Assembly (NCBI GenBank): GCA_020536535.1
Contig: JAHLWZ010000505.1
Location: 71,451-135,450, forward strand
Length of the DNA stretch: 64,000 bases
Origin: Pelomyxa schiedti
Taxonomy: Eukaryota > Evosea > Pelobiontida > Pelomyxidae
Reading direction: 5' to 3'
In this document: positions 35,239-50,023 of the stretch, piece by piece
Position numbering within the stretch: the stretch's first letter is position 1
Layout: each line of letters begins with the position of its first letter
Program-made: the position numbers and the translations under genes
The notes under the pieces: model-generated
Told to the model about the DNA's origin: nothing
The model's input: the letters and a program-made list of their open reading frames with translations, nothing else
The model's database searches: none

Positions 35239-36122
35239 CCTCAAAGGATACATTCAAAAAAGAACTTCTTCCACGAAAATTACAGTGGGGCACAACCCAT
35301 CAATCAATCCGTCCACTGCTTCGTCAAACGACGAGGACACATCGTCAAGGTGATTGATGCCGCTTCCATATACCCATTTTCTCCATGTCGACCAGTGCAC
35401 TGTGAGGTTTTCAGCACTGTGGGTGGTAGGAACAAAAATTAGCTTCAATGAATCAAAAATACAAACAACAGCCAACGTGGGACCAATGAAACGACACGCG
35501 ACGCGAGGGGGAAGTGCTGCAAACATCAACAAAGCGGCCGAGACACCCCACCACAAGGCTAGTGAGAGCCAGGAGAGCCCGCCCAGGGCGGAGGGGGCAG
35601 CCTCCCCCCACACCCCTCGCCCATGGTGCTGCTGCTGCTGCGGAAAAGGACTGGTGGGCCGTTGCTGCCGCTGGGGCTGCGCCGCGGCGGGCATCGGGGT
35701 GCTGGTGTTGATCGGGGCAGCTGTGGTTGCTGCGGTCGGGGAGAGCGAGGGGCGGCACGGGCTGCAGGGGGTGGGGGGGGCCGGCGGCGCGGCTGCGGCC
35801 GCTGGGGGCGTAAGTGTGCCGGTGCTGGCCAAGGTGCTAGACTGTTTGCTGAGAGTGGCGTGGTTCGCGATGCGGCACCACGACACCGTCAGCGTCGTGG
35901 ACTTCGTGGAGTGCGCCCCCACACCTATTTGTTTTTATCTATTTTTGTTGTTGTGTTGTGGTAATGGTACATAATATTTGGTGATGATTCTCGATATTGC
36001 GGAGTGTGTGTGTTTTTTTTTTTTTGTTGAAGATAAAAGCACTGAATTATAGAAAATCTGAAAAAATAGCCACTTACTTTTTGTCCCTCTGTGTTTTACT
36101 CTTATTCTCTGTTGGTTGCAGC
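35239..36122. other. Unassigned region with GC-rich low-complexity open frames
   Basis: 884 bp between member C and the esterase. A minus-strand frame (35254–35922) is open for 222 codons with Ala/Pro/Gln-rich sequence and a hydrophobic stretch (SWLSLALWWGVSAALLMFAA), but has no ATG near its start and no similarity; it could be an exon, a decayed family member or chance in GC-rich DNA. A T run lies at 36010–36026. Confidence 0.3.
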
Positions 36123-37272
36123 ATGGTGGGTGCAGGAACACCTCATATGTTTCCAGATAAAGTGGAGATAGTAGATATTCCTGCACAGGAGGATTATACT
36201 GTACCGGCTATGCGTGTTTTTGCTCCCAAGGGGACCCCTCGTGTGTCCCTGCTTTTACCTGCATTCTCCTTAATATCCGAAAAGCTTCTGCTGGTTTCCC
36301 TACGGTAGTTTATATTCATGGTGGCGGCTTTGTGCTAGGTTCTGCTTTTGCTGCTGATAGCTCTGGTTTTGCCGAGGCCGTTTCATCCCATGGCTTTGTG
36401 GTAAACTCTTTCTTCTCCCAAAGTTATTATTGAGGCAACTGTTCTTACATTACCTTTGAGTCTACATCTCAAACAATTAACATCGTCAACCCCAAGGTTA
36501 TATCTGTAGAATACCGAAAAGCACCACGATTTAAATTCCCAACCGCCGCATATGATGCTGACCATGCCATCTTGTGGTTGAAGTCCCTTAGAGAAGACCG
36601 CCCTGCGATCCTCTCTGGAGCTGACCTTTCCAGAGTAGCTGTAATGGGAGACAGCGCTGGTATGCCCATATAACGTATCTTAATCTATCCTATCTTTTGA
36701 AACGCTATCCAGGTGCGTTGCTCTCAACAGTTTCCGCTATGGTTGACCGTGACAGAGTTTTATCCAAAGAGCAAGAGAAACCTTATATTACCTTCCAAGT
36801 TCTGGCCTATGTTGGGTTCCCTGGCTGGGATTGCAATATGGACTACTACAATGGCTATCTCTTATCATATCCCCTTCTGCGCTGGTTCTGTGAGGTAGTC
36901 ATCCATTCTCCATCCAATGTAACCCCAAAACAAGTCATACGAGAGGACGCTCGCTGATGAAACAGATCCGTTAATGAATCCAACCTACTCCCCTAACGGG
37001 TTGCGGTACATGCCCCCCGCATTCCTATTAATAAGCGAGGTACCCTCCAAGCCTAATTGCACTTTACGCAACTAATTCCTGCACAAATACAGTACGATCT
37101 CTTTGGTATACAAGGCCACAAGTATTCATCAATGCTCAGTGCTGCCGGAGTTCCTGTATCTCATAAAGATTACCCTGCCATTCACGGATTTCTTGCATTC
37201 CCCTATGGCAATGTCACATACACTGCTATTCAGGACATTGCTCAACAGCTCACTACCCGCTTTGCAGTTTAA
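36123..37272 (+). CDS. Alpha/beta-hydrolase of the hormone-sensitive-lipase (HSL) type
   Basis: Carboxylesterase or lipase with the HSL-family layout. Exon 1 (from ATG 36123) gives MVGAGTPHMFPDKVEIVDIP. Exon 2 gives GFPTVVYIHGGGFVLGSAFA with the HGGG oxyanion motif. Exon 3 gives VISVEYRKAP RFKFPTAAYD and SRVAVMGDSAG with the nucleophilic Ser. Next exons give VSAMVDRDRVLSKEQEKPY; DETDPLMNPTYSPNGLRYMP PAFLLISE; then YDLFGIQGHKYSSMLSAAGV P with the Asp, and KDYPAIHGF with the His. The triad is complete, so activity on short acyl esters is likely; natural substrate unknown. Five or six short introns. ATG 36123 follows a possible acceptor (TTGCAG), so a 5' exon is possible. Stop 37272, convergent with the helicase gene 94 bp away. 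Confidence 0.88.
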
Positions 37273-37365
37273 CAACAACGAGACTACGTTAGTACCCATT
37301 CACCAACACCCAGTGACAAAATGAAAGTTTTTCTCCTTTCAAATGGAGGAGTGTTTTTTATGTTA

Positions 37366-40618
<3,253 letters not shown>

Positions 40619-40676
40619 GAAAAGGCTAAAAATAGAACAACGGAATTTAGTTCGGTACTTTACAGTTATTGTGTTT

Positions 40677-43600
40677 TTACCAGTGTTGGTACTGTTGTGG
40701 GGGGTTGGGTGGCGTACTTGTGGTTGGTGTGTAAGTGACTGGTTGTGGTGGCGTGGGGTCGTAGTTGCTTTGTGGCACATTTCTGGACAACACGTAGGCA
40801 GTGGGACCAGAAAATGCAGGAGGGTAGTTGGCACCCAGTTGTGGTTGTGATTGTGGTGGGTACTGGTGGAAATGCATGGTCTCATATGGCATGCTGGGTG
40901 TGTTGTATTGCGGCTGGTAAGGGAACACGTTGTATTGGGAACCGTAATAGGGTTGCTGCTGTTGTTGTGGATAAGGAGGATGTGGCCGATATGTCTGGTT
41001 CGGAATCCCTTGTGTGGGGTACTGTGCAGGGGGAGGTTGTGGTACGACCACTTGCTGATCCTGTGATACTTTGGTTATGGGGAACGAGTGCTGCTGGTGA
41101 AGTGCTTGGGGGTGCTGTTGTTGGTGCACAATGGGTTGCTGTGAGTTTTGTATAGGAAGTGAAGGTTGAGTGTGTGAATAGGGCTGTGGGGGGGGGAACT
41201 GCCCAGTAAAAAATGGGTTTTCAGGTGGAGATACGCCTTGAACATGTGGCATCTGTGGTTGTATGGGATTTGCCTGCAATTGTAGTTGTGGTGGCTGCTG
41301 CAGTGGCAACCGGGTTTGTGATTGTACTGGGGGTTGAGCTTGATTCGTCTGGTGTGAGGTGGTTGTTTGCTGCGGTTGATGCAGTGGAGGTGGTTGTGGT
41401 TGTGACTGTGGTGGCTGTGGTGGTTGTGGCAGGGGTTGCAGTAGAGGTTGCGGTGGGGACGGGATTGGTGACGGACGTTGTGGTGGATAGGACTGTGGTC
41501 TTTGTGGCTGTATTGGCAGTTGCGGTTGTGTGCCTTGTTGAGGTTGAGCTTGCGATTGGGGTGGAGGCTGAAGATGTGGCTGTGGTTTTAACTGAGGTTG
41601 TTGAGGCGCCATTTGTGTTTGAGAGGGATACTTTCCTTGGAGTGCTGTGGTGACTTGTTTTGCTGGGTCAGGATGCAACACAGGGTAAAGAGGGGGGTTT
41701 GTGTTGGATGGATAAGGCGCTAGTGGGGCGGTGCACTTTGGGGGTGGTGGAGTCAGTGGCCTCTGCACTGGCAATTGCTGTGACGGCTAGAGGATGCGTG
41801 GTGTATTAGCAAAAATTCAAAAGAGCGGTTTCGTACTTGCTTAAAAGGTGCTGCTGGTACAGGAGGAGGTGCATTGACAAAAATTTCATTCGTTACAAAT
41901 GCAATTGGTTCCTCTTCTTTCAGCAATCAGTATAATCATTCTCGTTGTAAGAAACAGGCAAACCTTGTTCAATGGTATATTTCTCTGGCATCCTCAACAC
42001 AGTTCCCAGTTCAGGATATAAGAGCGGCTGGACAGGTTTCACTGGCGAAACCACAGGCGTTTTCTTTGGTGGAGTTGGAGGCGCAGGTGCTTGCACAGGA
42101 AGAGCCACAATAGCGACTGGTTCTACGGGTGTTACAGGCAAGGGTGCACTTGGTGGAAGGGGCGCAGATGTGGCCGGATACAGCTGTTCAGGTTGAGAAT
42201 ACATATCTGATTTTATTTCAGGGAGAAAAAGCGGTTGCAGGAAAATGCCTTTTTTTCCTGCCTCCAAACAAGTTATCACTCCTTCACTTTTGGAAGTTGG
42301 GGGAAGTGCTTTGGGCAGGCCAGAAGTTTGAGTAGGCTGAATAACTCGTGTGTTTTTTTCGAGAATGGAGGCAATCCCTGAAAGCAAACATAAATTATTA
42401 ATTTACACTTCAACCAACCTTGCAAAATCGACGGATCCGTGACCTTGCAGAGCTGAAGTTACTTAATGCATAAATGATGGGAATACCAACCGACGGCAGT
42501 TCCAGTTTCTGAACTGTTGAATTTATCTTTAAAGCCTCTTGGATCTTCACAGCACTGGAATCACTGAGAGAATTACTTCCCAGCTAATCAAAATTGAGGA
42601 GCTTAGATTTAAAGCATAATGCACACCCTTAAGCATGTCAGGGTGCAATTGTGGAGGAGGAGCTCTGAGAGTAAAATTGCGCAACCATCAGTTGTATTAT
42701 TATGGGATCTGCCAATAATTAACCGCAACAGAATGTGGATAAAATGAACGTACAGAGTAAGGCTATATGAGTTGCATTAGAAGCAAATTAGTTTGAGAAA
42801 TCAGTACCTTCTTAGACGTGTGTTTGGTTGAAGTGAAATTAGAATATGGCCGGCACCTTCATCACCAAGATTGTTTCCTCCAAGATTCAGATACTCCAAG
42901 GAACAGTTACAGATAAGGGCTGATGCCAGTGCCTTGGCTCCTCTTTTCGCATTTAGAGTGCATTAAAGGTATAATTACTGTTCTCACTGAGTGGCCAACG
43001 AGTTGCCAGAAATATCTAAGTACGTAAGTGGCACATTCCCTTTTAGGCATTCACATAACGTCCCAATCCCACTGGATGAGATTTTGTTATGTGAGATATT
43101 CAGTACTTGAAGGTTACAGTTCTACAAGTTGTATTAGAAATTGGGAATTTTTTCAAGCAATTGACCTTTAAGGCCTGGAATAAACATTCAGCCCCAGAGT
43201 CAGTAATAAAGTTTCCTTGAAGGTACAGCTTTCTCAGAGTCTTATTCATTCTTAAAGCGTTTGAAATGGCCTTCACTCCAGAATCTCTATACAGACTGAG
43301 AAATCAATTTATGAATAACTGATACCTGATTGAATTGTTGTTAATGCATAAATGTGTTAGTGACCCTTCCATGGCTAGAATACGGGCTATGTGCTGGGCA
43401 CCATCTTCCCCAATGGAGTTGGCAACCAAACTGCCACTACTTTGACCTAATCTTGAGGAATCAAGAACTAGTTTGCCAAAGGGAGGCCCTCCGAGAGGAG
43501 AGAAAAAGGAAAGTGCGATGTTACCTGTTATACGCCAAATCCAAGATTGTTAAGTGACTGAACGCCTTGCTCGTTTGCCACGCTGAAGCCAGGTATTCAC

Positions 43601-43962
43601 ACCCCAGTGGACCGAGTTGGTTATCCCCCAAATATAACTCTCGAGGAATATCCTTTTTAACAGCTCCCAACAAGGATCTGTTACTAGCACTAGACGTGAT
43701 GCTACTGTAGCGACTAGCCACAGCTTCACATATTACCTAAGAAACAAAAAAAAGTGTAACCCAAGTTCTTAAAAATATGCCAAAAACAACATGGATTGCA
43801 TACAGGGATTCCGGCGTCCTTCGCAAAACTAGCGGCAAGATCCCACACGCCCTCTCTCCACCGGAACGCATACTCAGAGAAGATCTCGAGTCTGCACGCC
43901 AAACTCTTGTTGCTACTGCCGCTAGCACCCCCTCCCGTAACAACGACACCGCTGCTGTTCAT
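40677..43962 (-). CDS. Leucine-rich-repeat (RI-like) protein with a long Gln/Pro-rich C terminus
   Basis: Starts at ATG 43962 (MNSSGVVVTGGGASGSSNKS). Exons over 43.95–42.5 kb encode ribonuclease-inhibitor-type LRRs: PRELYLGDNQLGPLGCEYLA, HLTILDLAYN, IGEDGAQHIARILAMEGSLT HLCINNNSI, VKAISNALRMNKTLRKLYLQ GNFITDSGAECL, NLQVLNISHNKISSSGIGTL CECL and VPLTYLDISGNSLA. Repeats of about 28 residues with L-x-x-L-x-L-x-x-N are typical of protein-binding scaffolds such as RanGAP- or NLR-type LRRs. A linker exon (42387–41920) is Pro-rich, and the last exon (41790–40677) has ~360 residues of Gln/Pro/Thr/His-rich sequence of prion-like composition. No kinase, TIR, NACHT or transmembrane region was found. Very many short introns. 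Partner unknown. Confidence 0.7.
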
Positions 43963-45304
43963 CACTCAAACCGACAAAATTCGCGAATCAACGCAGGGAG
44001 AAAGAAAAAAAAAAAAGAAAATCGAAATTGGTCATAAAATGCCAGGATCTGGGGACAGGTCTGTATCAATCACTTGCAACTAGAACCTTCTCTTTGCAAA
44101 GTGATGACAACTGTGGACTGGCTACTTCTATGAAGGCTGTGTGGAGGGAATCATGAACCAAGTTGGGAGAACAGGAATGAGGACCACAAGCCAATAATGG
44201 ACCGCCAGAGCTCATGTGATTTGATTGAGATTGCTTTGTTGTTGGCGACAGGTGAGGTGAGTGATGTTAAGGTTCTTGGGTCGCAGTTGGAGTGTCAGTC
44301 TTTGCTGTCGCCTTGATTGAGGTTAGTTTGACTTTTTGGACTCAGTGATTACCTTGGGGATTTCGATTTTTAGAACTCCAGCCGGGAGGTCAAAGGATAA
44401 ATATTATTATGAGCAGTACCGCCAGGAGAATGAGCCGTGGAACTGCTCTAAGGAGTGTGGAGTATTCTCTGGTTTCAATATATTGGATACAGTTCCAGTT
44501 ATGTATACAGGTCTCATACTCCCACGTCGGCATTGGGTCCCCCTCGAAGGTCAGTAGTGATGGTATACTTGTCAGCACCATCCACCACATTGCCTGCTGG
44601 GAAGTTTCCTTGAGTAGTCAAGTTCGCAACAACTCCACATTTTACTTGGAATGCATCCCCCATTTCACTTCCTTCACACCTACTTATCTTATTAAGTACA
44701 TGAACCTCAACCAACCAACCAACCAACTTCGCCACAAACACACCAGACTTCCTTCCCATATTTGTCGCCAGCCATCCACGGGTCAGCGAACTCGGCACGA
44801 AACCTATCAGCCCAAAGGGTCGGAGATGGGTCGCCTCCATCACGACGCCTTACGCCCTCACTCTTTTAGGTGTCATCAGCCCCATCGCACCTCTCTTGTG
44901 TGCTCCCTGTCTCCTCGTGCGTCGTCGAAGAGTGGTTCCTACATGAGATGGGGGAGCTATGAACCGCCAAAGCTCTGGAATTAACCCTGTGCTGTGTGAT
45001 CATTTTTTTTTTTTTGGGAACCGGGTAGGGCAGAGTAAAATCCTGTGGAGCCTGGTTTGGTGGGAATGGTAACACAGTGGGTCACAAAGTAACAGACTTG
45101 TATTTTGAAGCAATAGGGAGGGAGGGAAACATTAGGGTTGTGGTTCCTTTTATGGCGTTCTCATCCTGTTCTGTACAAGCAAAATTTGGCTGGAGCCAGT
45201 AAAAGGGCAGGCAGTTGTACTCTGATACTGTGCTGATGTAAATGTTTTTATTATGTCACGTGTGGTTGCCTTCATTCCATCCAATAGTAAAGCCCGTCCA
45301 AGTA
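43963..45304. other. Intergenic region without a confident gene
   Basis: 1.34 kb between the LRR gene start and the 3' end of the GATA gene. A minus-strand frame at 44514–44843 (109 codons, containing VANLTTQGNFPAGNVVDGAD) and an overlapping plus-strand frame are open but have no recognised similarity, and I could not connect either to other exons. A T run lies at 45003–45015 and an A run at 44008–44020. The promoter of the LRR gene should lie at the left edge. Confidence 0.35.
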
Positions 45305-47569
45305 CTAACAAAGAGAGGAACTTTGACTCGGCACTGTGCACTGGGTGGGATTAAGGATAACAGTGTTTGTTGCTTGTGCTTCAGGGGCTTCGCGTTTCTT
45401 CTTCCTGCTTTTTGATTTCTTTTCGCTCCTCTCCATGCATCCACTGGCACTCTTACTTCGAGTTAGCTTTCCTCCATGCTCTTGAGCAGCCGCAGCAAGT
45501 TGTTGTAACTGCGATGATTTTCTTCTATGTACATGTTTGCGCTGAGGGGTGCTAATTTGAGATGGATCAAGATATTGTATGGCATTTGCTTGTGGTGGGA
45601 GTGCGCCTTGTAGTACAGGTTGCATCTGCACCAATTGTGCCGGTTCTATTGCGACGATCTGTGGAGCAGCCTCTAATGTCGACATAGGTTGGTTGGAAAC
45701 TGGGATATCAAGTTGTGGCATGCCAGGGTTTTGTGATTGTTGCTGCATCAATACCGGTTGCTCTTGCTGTAATGCGTGTTGTGGTTGAATCATCTGCATT
45801 TGTTGTGGTTGTATCATCTGCATTTGTGGCTGTTGTATCATTATTTGCGGTTGTCCTTGTTGGATTTGTGGTTGCTGGATTTGTGTTGCGGGAAGTGAAT
45901 TTGTTGTAGTTGAGGAGGGAAGGCCATCAGGGGTAGCACTGGTGGAAGATGTGCATAACTGTGCTTCTTGTTTCAACTGCATCTGCAAATTTGGTAATAA
46001 GTCTCCAGTGGGAGGAGGGGGTGCTGTTTGTGTCATAGCAGAGTTTGGGGACCCGGCCAATATCTGAGCTGCCGCTTCAGCAATTAGTCTCAATCTAGTG
46101 TTGTGGTCACTTGGAGAGTTGCCTATGGTCGATGCAGCAGTAAGTGGAACCGGGACATGGTAATCTGGGTTCAATGCCGGCGGAGAAGCATCCAACCGCT
46201 GCTTTTTTGCCCACTGAAGGCCGCAGGCATTGCAGAGTCTAAAAAATATTGAGTTCTACAAATTTTACTAATGAGGAGTACGTTGCAGGGCCATCGGGAC
46301 CCTTTCTCCATTCAGGTGTATTCTTTCGACCACATAAATGGCAGAATAACTTCGTTTTATCCATGTGTGCTGGTCGCCTTCTGTGTATTGGCTAATAATG
46401 TGAGTACACGAGAAATACTTAAGCGGCATTACTTTGTGGGGATTCCGGACTTTGTCAAAGTGAGATTGTGGGGGGAGTGTATTAGCTGCTGGGTCTTGGG
46501 GAGGAGGTGGGTACTCTAAGAGGGAGGCACTACCAACAGGTGGAGGAGGTGTTGGGGTCATAGGAGACGGAGTGCAAAAGCTACGGTTACTGTTAGAAGC
46601 AGGCGACGCTAGAAGTTCCACAGTCTCTGGAGAACCCATTCCTGTTGCTACGCAAGCAGGTGGGTACGAATTCAATCGTGAAAGAGGAGGCCGTTGAACG
46701 TAAGCTGATTGTGGTGTATCTGTTAGGCAAGAAGTGGACCGTTGGAGAGGAAGTGGAGAAGACGGCTGAGAGGCCTTTTCAGTTTGCATAGGGTCTTGTA
46801 ATGGGCATGACAAGTCGTTCTGCTGTTCCAACTTTTGTGTAGTGTCTGTTGGCATACTAAGACCTACAGTGTTCGTGCTTGAAATAGGATTACCATCAGT
46901 AGAAACTGAGATAGGGACTTCTTCTTTCGGATCACTATTGACATCTACAGCAGGTATACCTTCGGTAGTGTTACTAGCGCACTGGTCAGGCTTTGCAGCC
47001 GAATTGGCTTGGTCGAGTTCAGCAGTCTCGGATCGAGAGCGACGCCCTGCTAACCGTGAGGGATTGAGCAACCAGTTTATATGGCACTTGTTTTTTGTTT
47101 GCGAATCACCAGAAGTTGACGGGGAACCAGGAGACTCCAGCGGAGTCGGAGGCGAAGTATTCGTAGCGCACGCCGCTGATGCCGCCGCGTCGTCGCCGCT
47201 CGTCGTCGACGAGGATGGAGCAGAATTGCAAGCCTCTTCCACAGGAATCAGCCCCACCTCAGAGCTCTGCGAGTTTTCATTTTCCGGCGATGAAGAATTC
47301 GCCGCCGCCGCACGAGAACTTACGTCGCTCGCCAGGCGCGAGCCAACGGCGCCGCCGCTAGTGTTGTTGAGATCTACGCACGGCGAGGAAGACGAAGATG
47401 CGGTCGAATCCACAACGCCCCTTGTGCAGTTGTTCACAGATAATGAAGACGACTGCGAACACTGTGGAGTTACGCTGTTTTGACTTCCTGCACTCTCACC
47501 CTCTGGCTCTGGCGTAGAGAGATCCGAAGGGGAGCCTCCTTCCGATACAGATCGCCTAGATCGCAGCAT
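45305..47569 (-). CDS. GATA-type zinc-finger transcription factor
   Basis: ATG 47569 opens a ~365-residue Ser/Thr/Pro-rich exon ending HFDKVRNPHK at a GTAATG donor (about 46438). A short exon then gives HMDKTKLFCHLCGRKNTPEW RKGPDGPAT, and the next continues LCNACGLQWAKKQR after a ~44-nt intron. Spliced, this is one GATA finger, C-x2-C-x18-C-x2-C, with TPEWRKGP in the loop. The 18-residue loop is the form common in plants and some fungi, whereas animal fingers have 17. The finger is the only ordered domain; the C-terminal ~290 residues are Gln/Met/Pro-rich with a basic KKSKSRKKKRE segment that may act in nuclear import. Binds GATA-like sites by family; targets unknown. Stop 45305. Confidence 0.88.
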
Positions 47570-47766
47570 CTGTTATTATTTTTTTCTTTTATGTTTTGCT
47601 TTTTGTGCTGTGGCTGCAATTTTTCAAGCTCGTAAAAATAAACGAATAACCGGCTCGGTAATTTTTAGCAGATCCGAATCTGAACGGATTGATGCCAAAA
47701 AAAAGCCCTGCCAGAACAAGTGTAAGGTACTGCGGAGAGTGCGTTGCACGAAAGAAACCTTCACGT

Positions 47767-49724
47767 TTAGCAGTGGTTTTCTGCGAGGGCATGGTGTTGT
47801 GCTATGAAAGACTGCAGTTCTGGGAGGGAACAAGGCATTTGGAAGCACCTTTGGGGTTGTGTGTGGAGAGTGGAGAGTTCGTTGGGCACTGTCACGTGCG
47901 GTGATATGCCGGCCAAATCGCACGCTGCTTGGAACTTAGCTGGATGCGCTGTGGCCAAGCAAATCACGTAAGGAGTCGGCGGGCGAGCGAGTGATACTGC
48001 GTGGATCCCTTTGGGAATTACCGGTAAATAGTAGAAGATAATGGCACACCAACTGCTGTGTGAGGGCACACGGAAACGCCAAATTGAGAGTACACTGACT
48101 TAATGGTTTCGACGGTATCACTATCACTAACTTCGGCAGACAAAAACTCGGCTTGGACCTGAAACATATTAGAACGATTGAAGTGAAGAATTTCAACCCT
48201 TGCAAGCAGCGCCTTTTCAATGGAAAATGAATGCTGTTGCTGAAAAGTGGTCATCCATTCCGACACTTGCGCACAGTTACCACCGGACAGATAGTACAAG
48301 TACCGTTCAAAGTTGGACACAACCTTTGTGAGTGAGTTAGCTTTACTTACTTATTTTCGTTGCAACTTGAATATCCATAGCAGGGCTATGTGTATGAAAA
48401 ACAGTAGGCATCTTTGCGTAAGTGCCAGTAGATATGAAACGATGCATAACGTCATTAGCATTGGTAGCAACAACTAAACGCAGGATCGGCAAGCCCAATT
48501 GCTTCGCATAGAAACCTACAGGTTGTTACTGGGAAGAGTTAGGGGCCACTTGAAATACCTGCCAGTACATCACCAAAGTTACCTTTTTTTTTTTTTTTAG
48601 CAAATAAGCTAAATGGATGAAATACCTGTGGGAACAGAAAAGCAGACCTCTGGGAGTGAACTTGAGTGAAAATTGATGGTTTCTAAAAACTGGTAGTAAA
48701 GATGAAAGTAGTATGTAATCTGCACAGCAATCCTTGCCCAGTTGATGGAATTTACAGCACAAAGATGATGAGTGCTCTAGGAAAGTCAAAGAGAGAACAT
48801 CTCTGTCAATTATAACACAGATAAACCTTGAACCTTGAATCGTGAAAGGCTGCTTTTACCAAACTCTGTACAATCAGGACACGAGATTGGTGGAGTTAGT
48901 TATTACCTGGCAGTCATCAAAGGTACCCTGTATTGCAATGTTGTATACATTAGCGTCCATTACAGTAACCATCTTTGTAAAGTAAGGTGAGGAAAATGAG
49001 ATAATCTGCAAGCCAACCTGCAGTCGTTGAATGTCAGTCACACGTCCCTCAGGGTGAAGCATGAATACGCGCACGTTACTTTTGCCTTTGAAGGCTGCAT
49101 AGAGAAGAGTAACTATCACGTTCTTGGTTTCACACCCCTCCCTCCAACACCAAGCAACCATGGATGGCTGCACTGCCAGTATCCCCGGAAGTAGCGCCTA
49201 GTACAGTGGCATCTGTACTATCCCCTTTGTGGTTTTCGAGGATGTGTTCCATCAACACCCCAATAAACTGAAGTGCCACATCTTTGAAGGAGAAGGTAGG
49301 CCCATGAAACAGTTCACCAATGAACATCATCTGTTCTCCCACAGACGCATTGGGAGAGGTTCTCTGAAGAGGTCTGAGAGGTACAGGATTGCTTGGAAAC
49401 GAAGAAAAACTCTTTTTCACAAGCGGGGTCAACTCCTCAACTGAAAAGTCTCCGCTGCAAAACCATCAGAAAAAAAAAAGAATGACAGCATTCCCATTCC
49501 CACTTGAGAGCGATAGGAAAACGAAAAGCTTACCCAACAAACAATGAAAGTAACTTCACCACAAGGTCACAGAAACTGAGGGATCTCCAGCTGTGAATAA
49601 GATGCGGATCTAACGCCGGCACGTGGACAGGGACAAACAGGCCCCCATCTTCCGCCATGCCTTTGACCACCGCTTGTGTGAACGACGTTCCCGGCTCACC
49701 ACCACGCGTACTTACGTATTGCAT
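47767..49724 (-). CDS. Threonine synthase
   Basis: PLP enzyme converting O-phosphohomoserine to threonine, the last step of threonine synthesis. Exon 1 (ATG 49724): MQYVSTRGGEPGTSFTQAVV KGMAEDGGLFVP. Exon 2: ELFHGPTFSFKDVALQFIG, where the Lys of SFKD binds PLP, and VLGATSGDTGSAAIHG, the phosphate-binding loop. Later exons: VFMLHPEGRVTDIQRLQ; QGTFDDCQVIVKAAF; CAVNSINWARIAVQITYYF; VCFSVPTG; LRLVVATNANDVMHRF; SPAMDIQVATKSNFERYLYY; and CPHTAVGV; ending with VICLATAHPAKFQAACDLAG. All match fungal/bacterial-type threonine synthase (long form). A possible upstream in-frame extension lacks ATG. At least seven short introns. It implies that this organism can finish threonine synthesis, if the upstream enzymes are present. 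Confidence 0.92.
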
Positions 49725-50023
49725 TTTATGTTCAGAAAACAAAAGTTTTTACCCCGAACAAAGATCGCTCCAATTTTCCTCCAGTCGTTTCCGGCTGTCT
49801 GAGTGCACTCCCCGGCTGATGTGCCAATCAAATCCAGCACTGCGAGCGATCTGGTCAATCTACAGCGAGATGGAATGATGCAATTGCAGCAGTAGAAAAG
49901 AAGCACAAAAGGGTAAGAAAGTGTGGAGGTACACCCTTGCCAAATTAAAACAGAGCTCTGTAAAAAAAGAGCGTAAAAAAACTGCGAAAAAAAAAAAAAA
50001 AGAGTCACCTTGCCCCTCAGCAG

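Noticed and set aside
35254-35922. 222-codon minus-strand gene with a hydrophobic segment
   Set aside because: No ATG near the start, Ala/Pro-rich GC-driven composition, no similarity; kept only as a note in the unassigned region.
41213-41653. 146-codon Val-rich plus-strand frame
   Set aside because: Complement of the Gln/Pro-rich tail of the LRR gene; Val/Ala/Gly richness is the expected antisense reading.
44514-44843. 109-codon minus-strand gene
   Set aside because: No recognised domain, no connecting exons, and an overlapping plus-strand frame is equally open.
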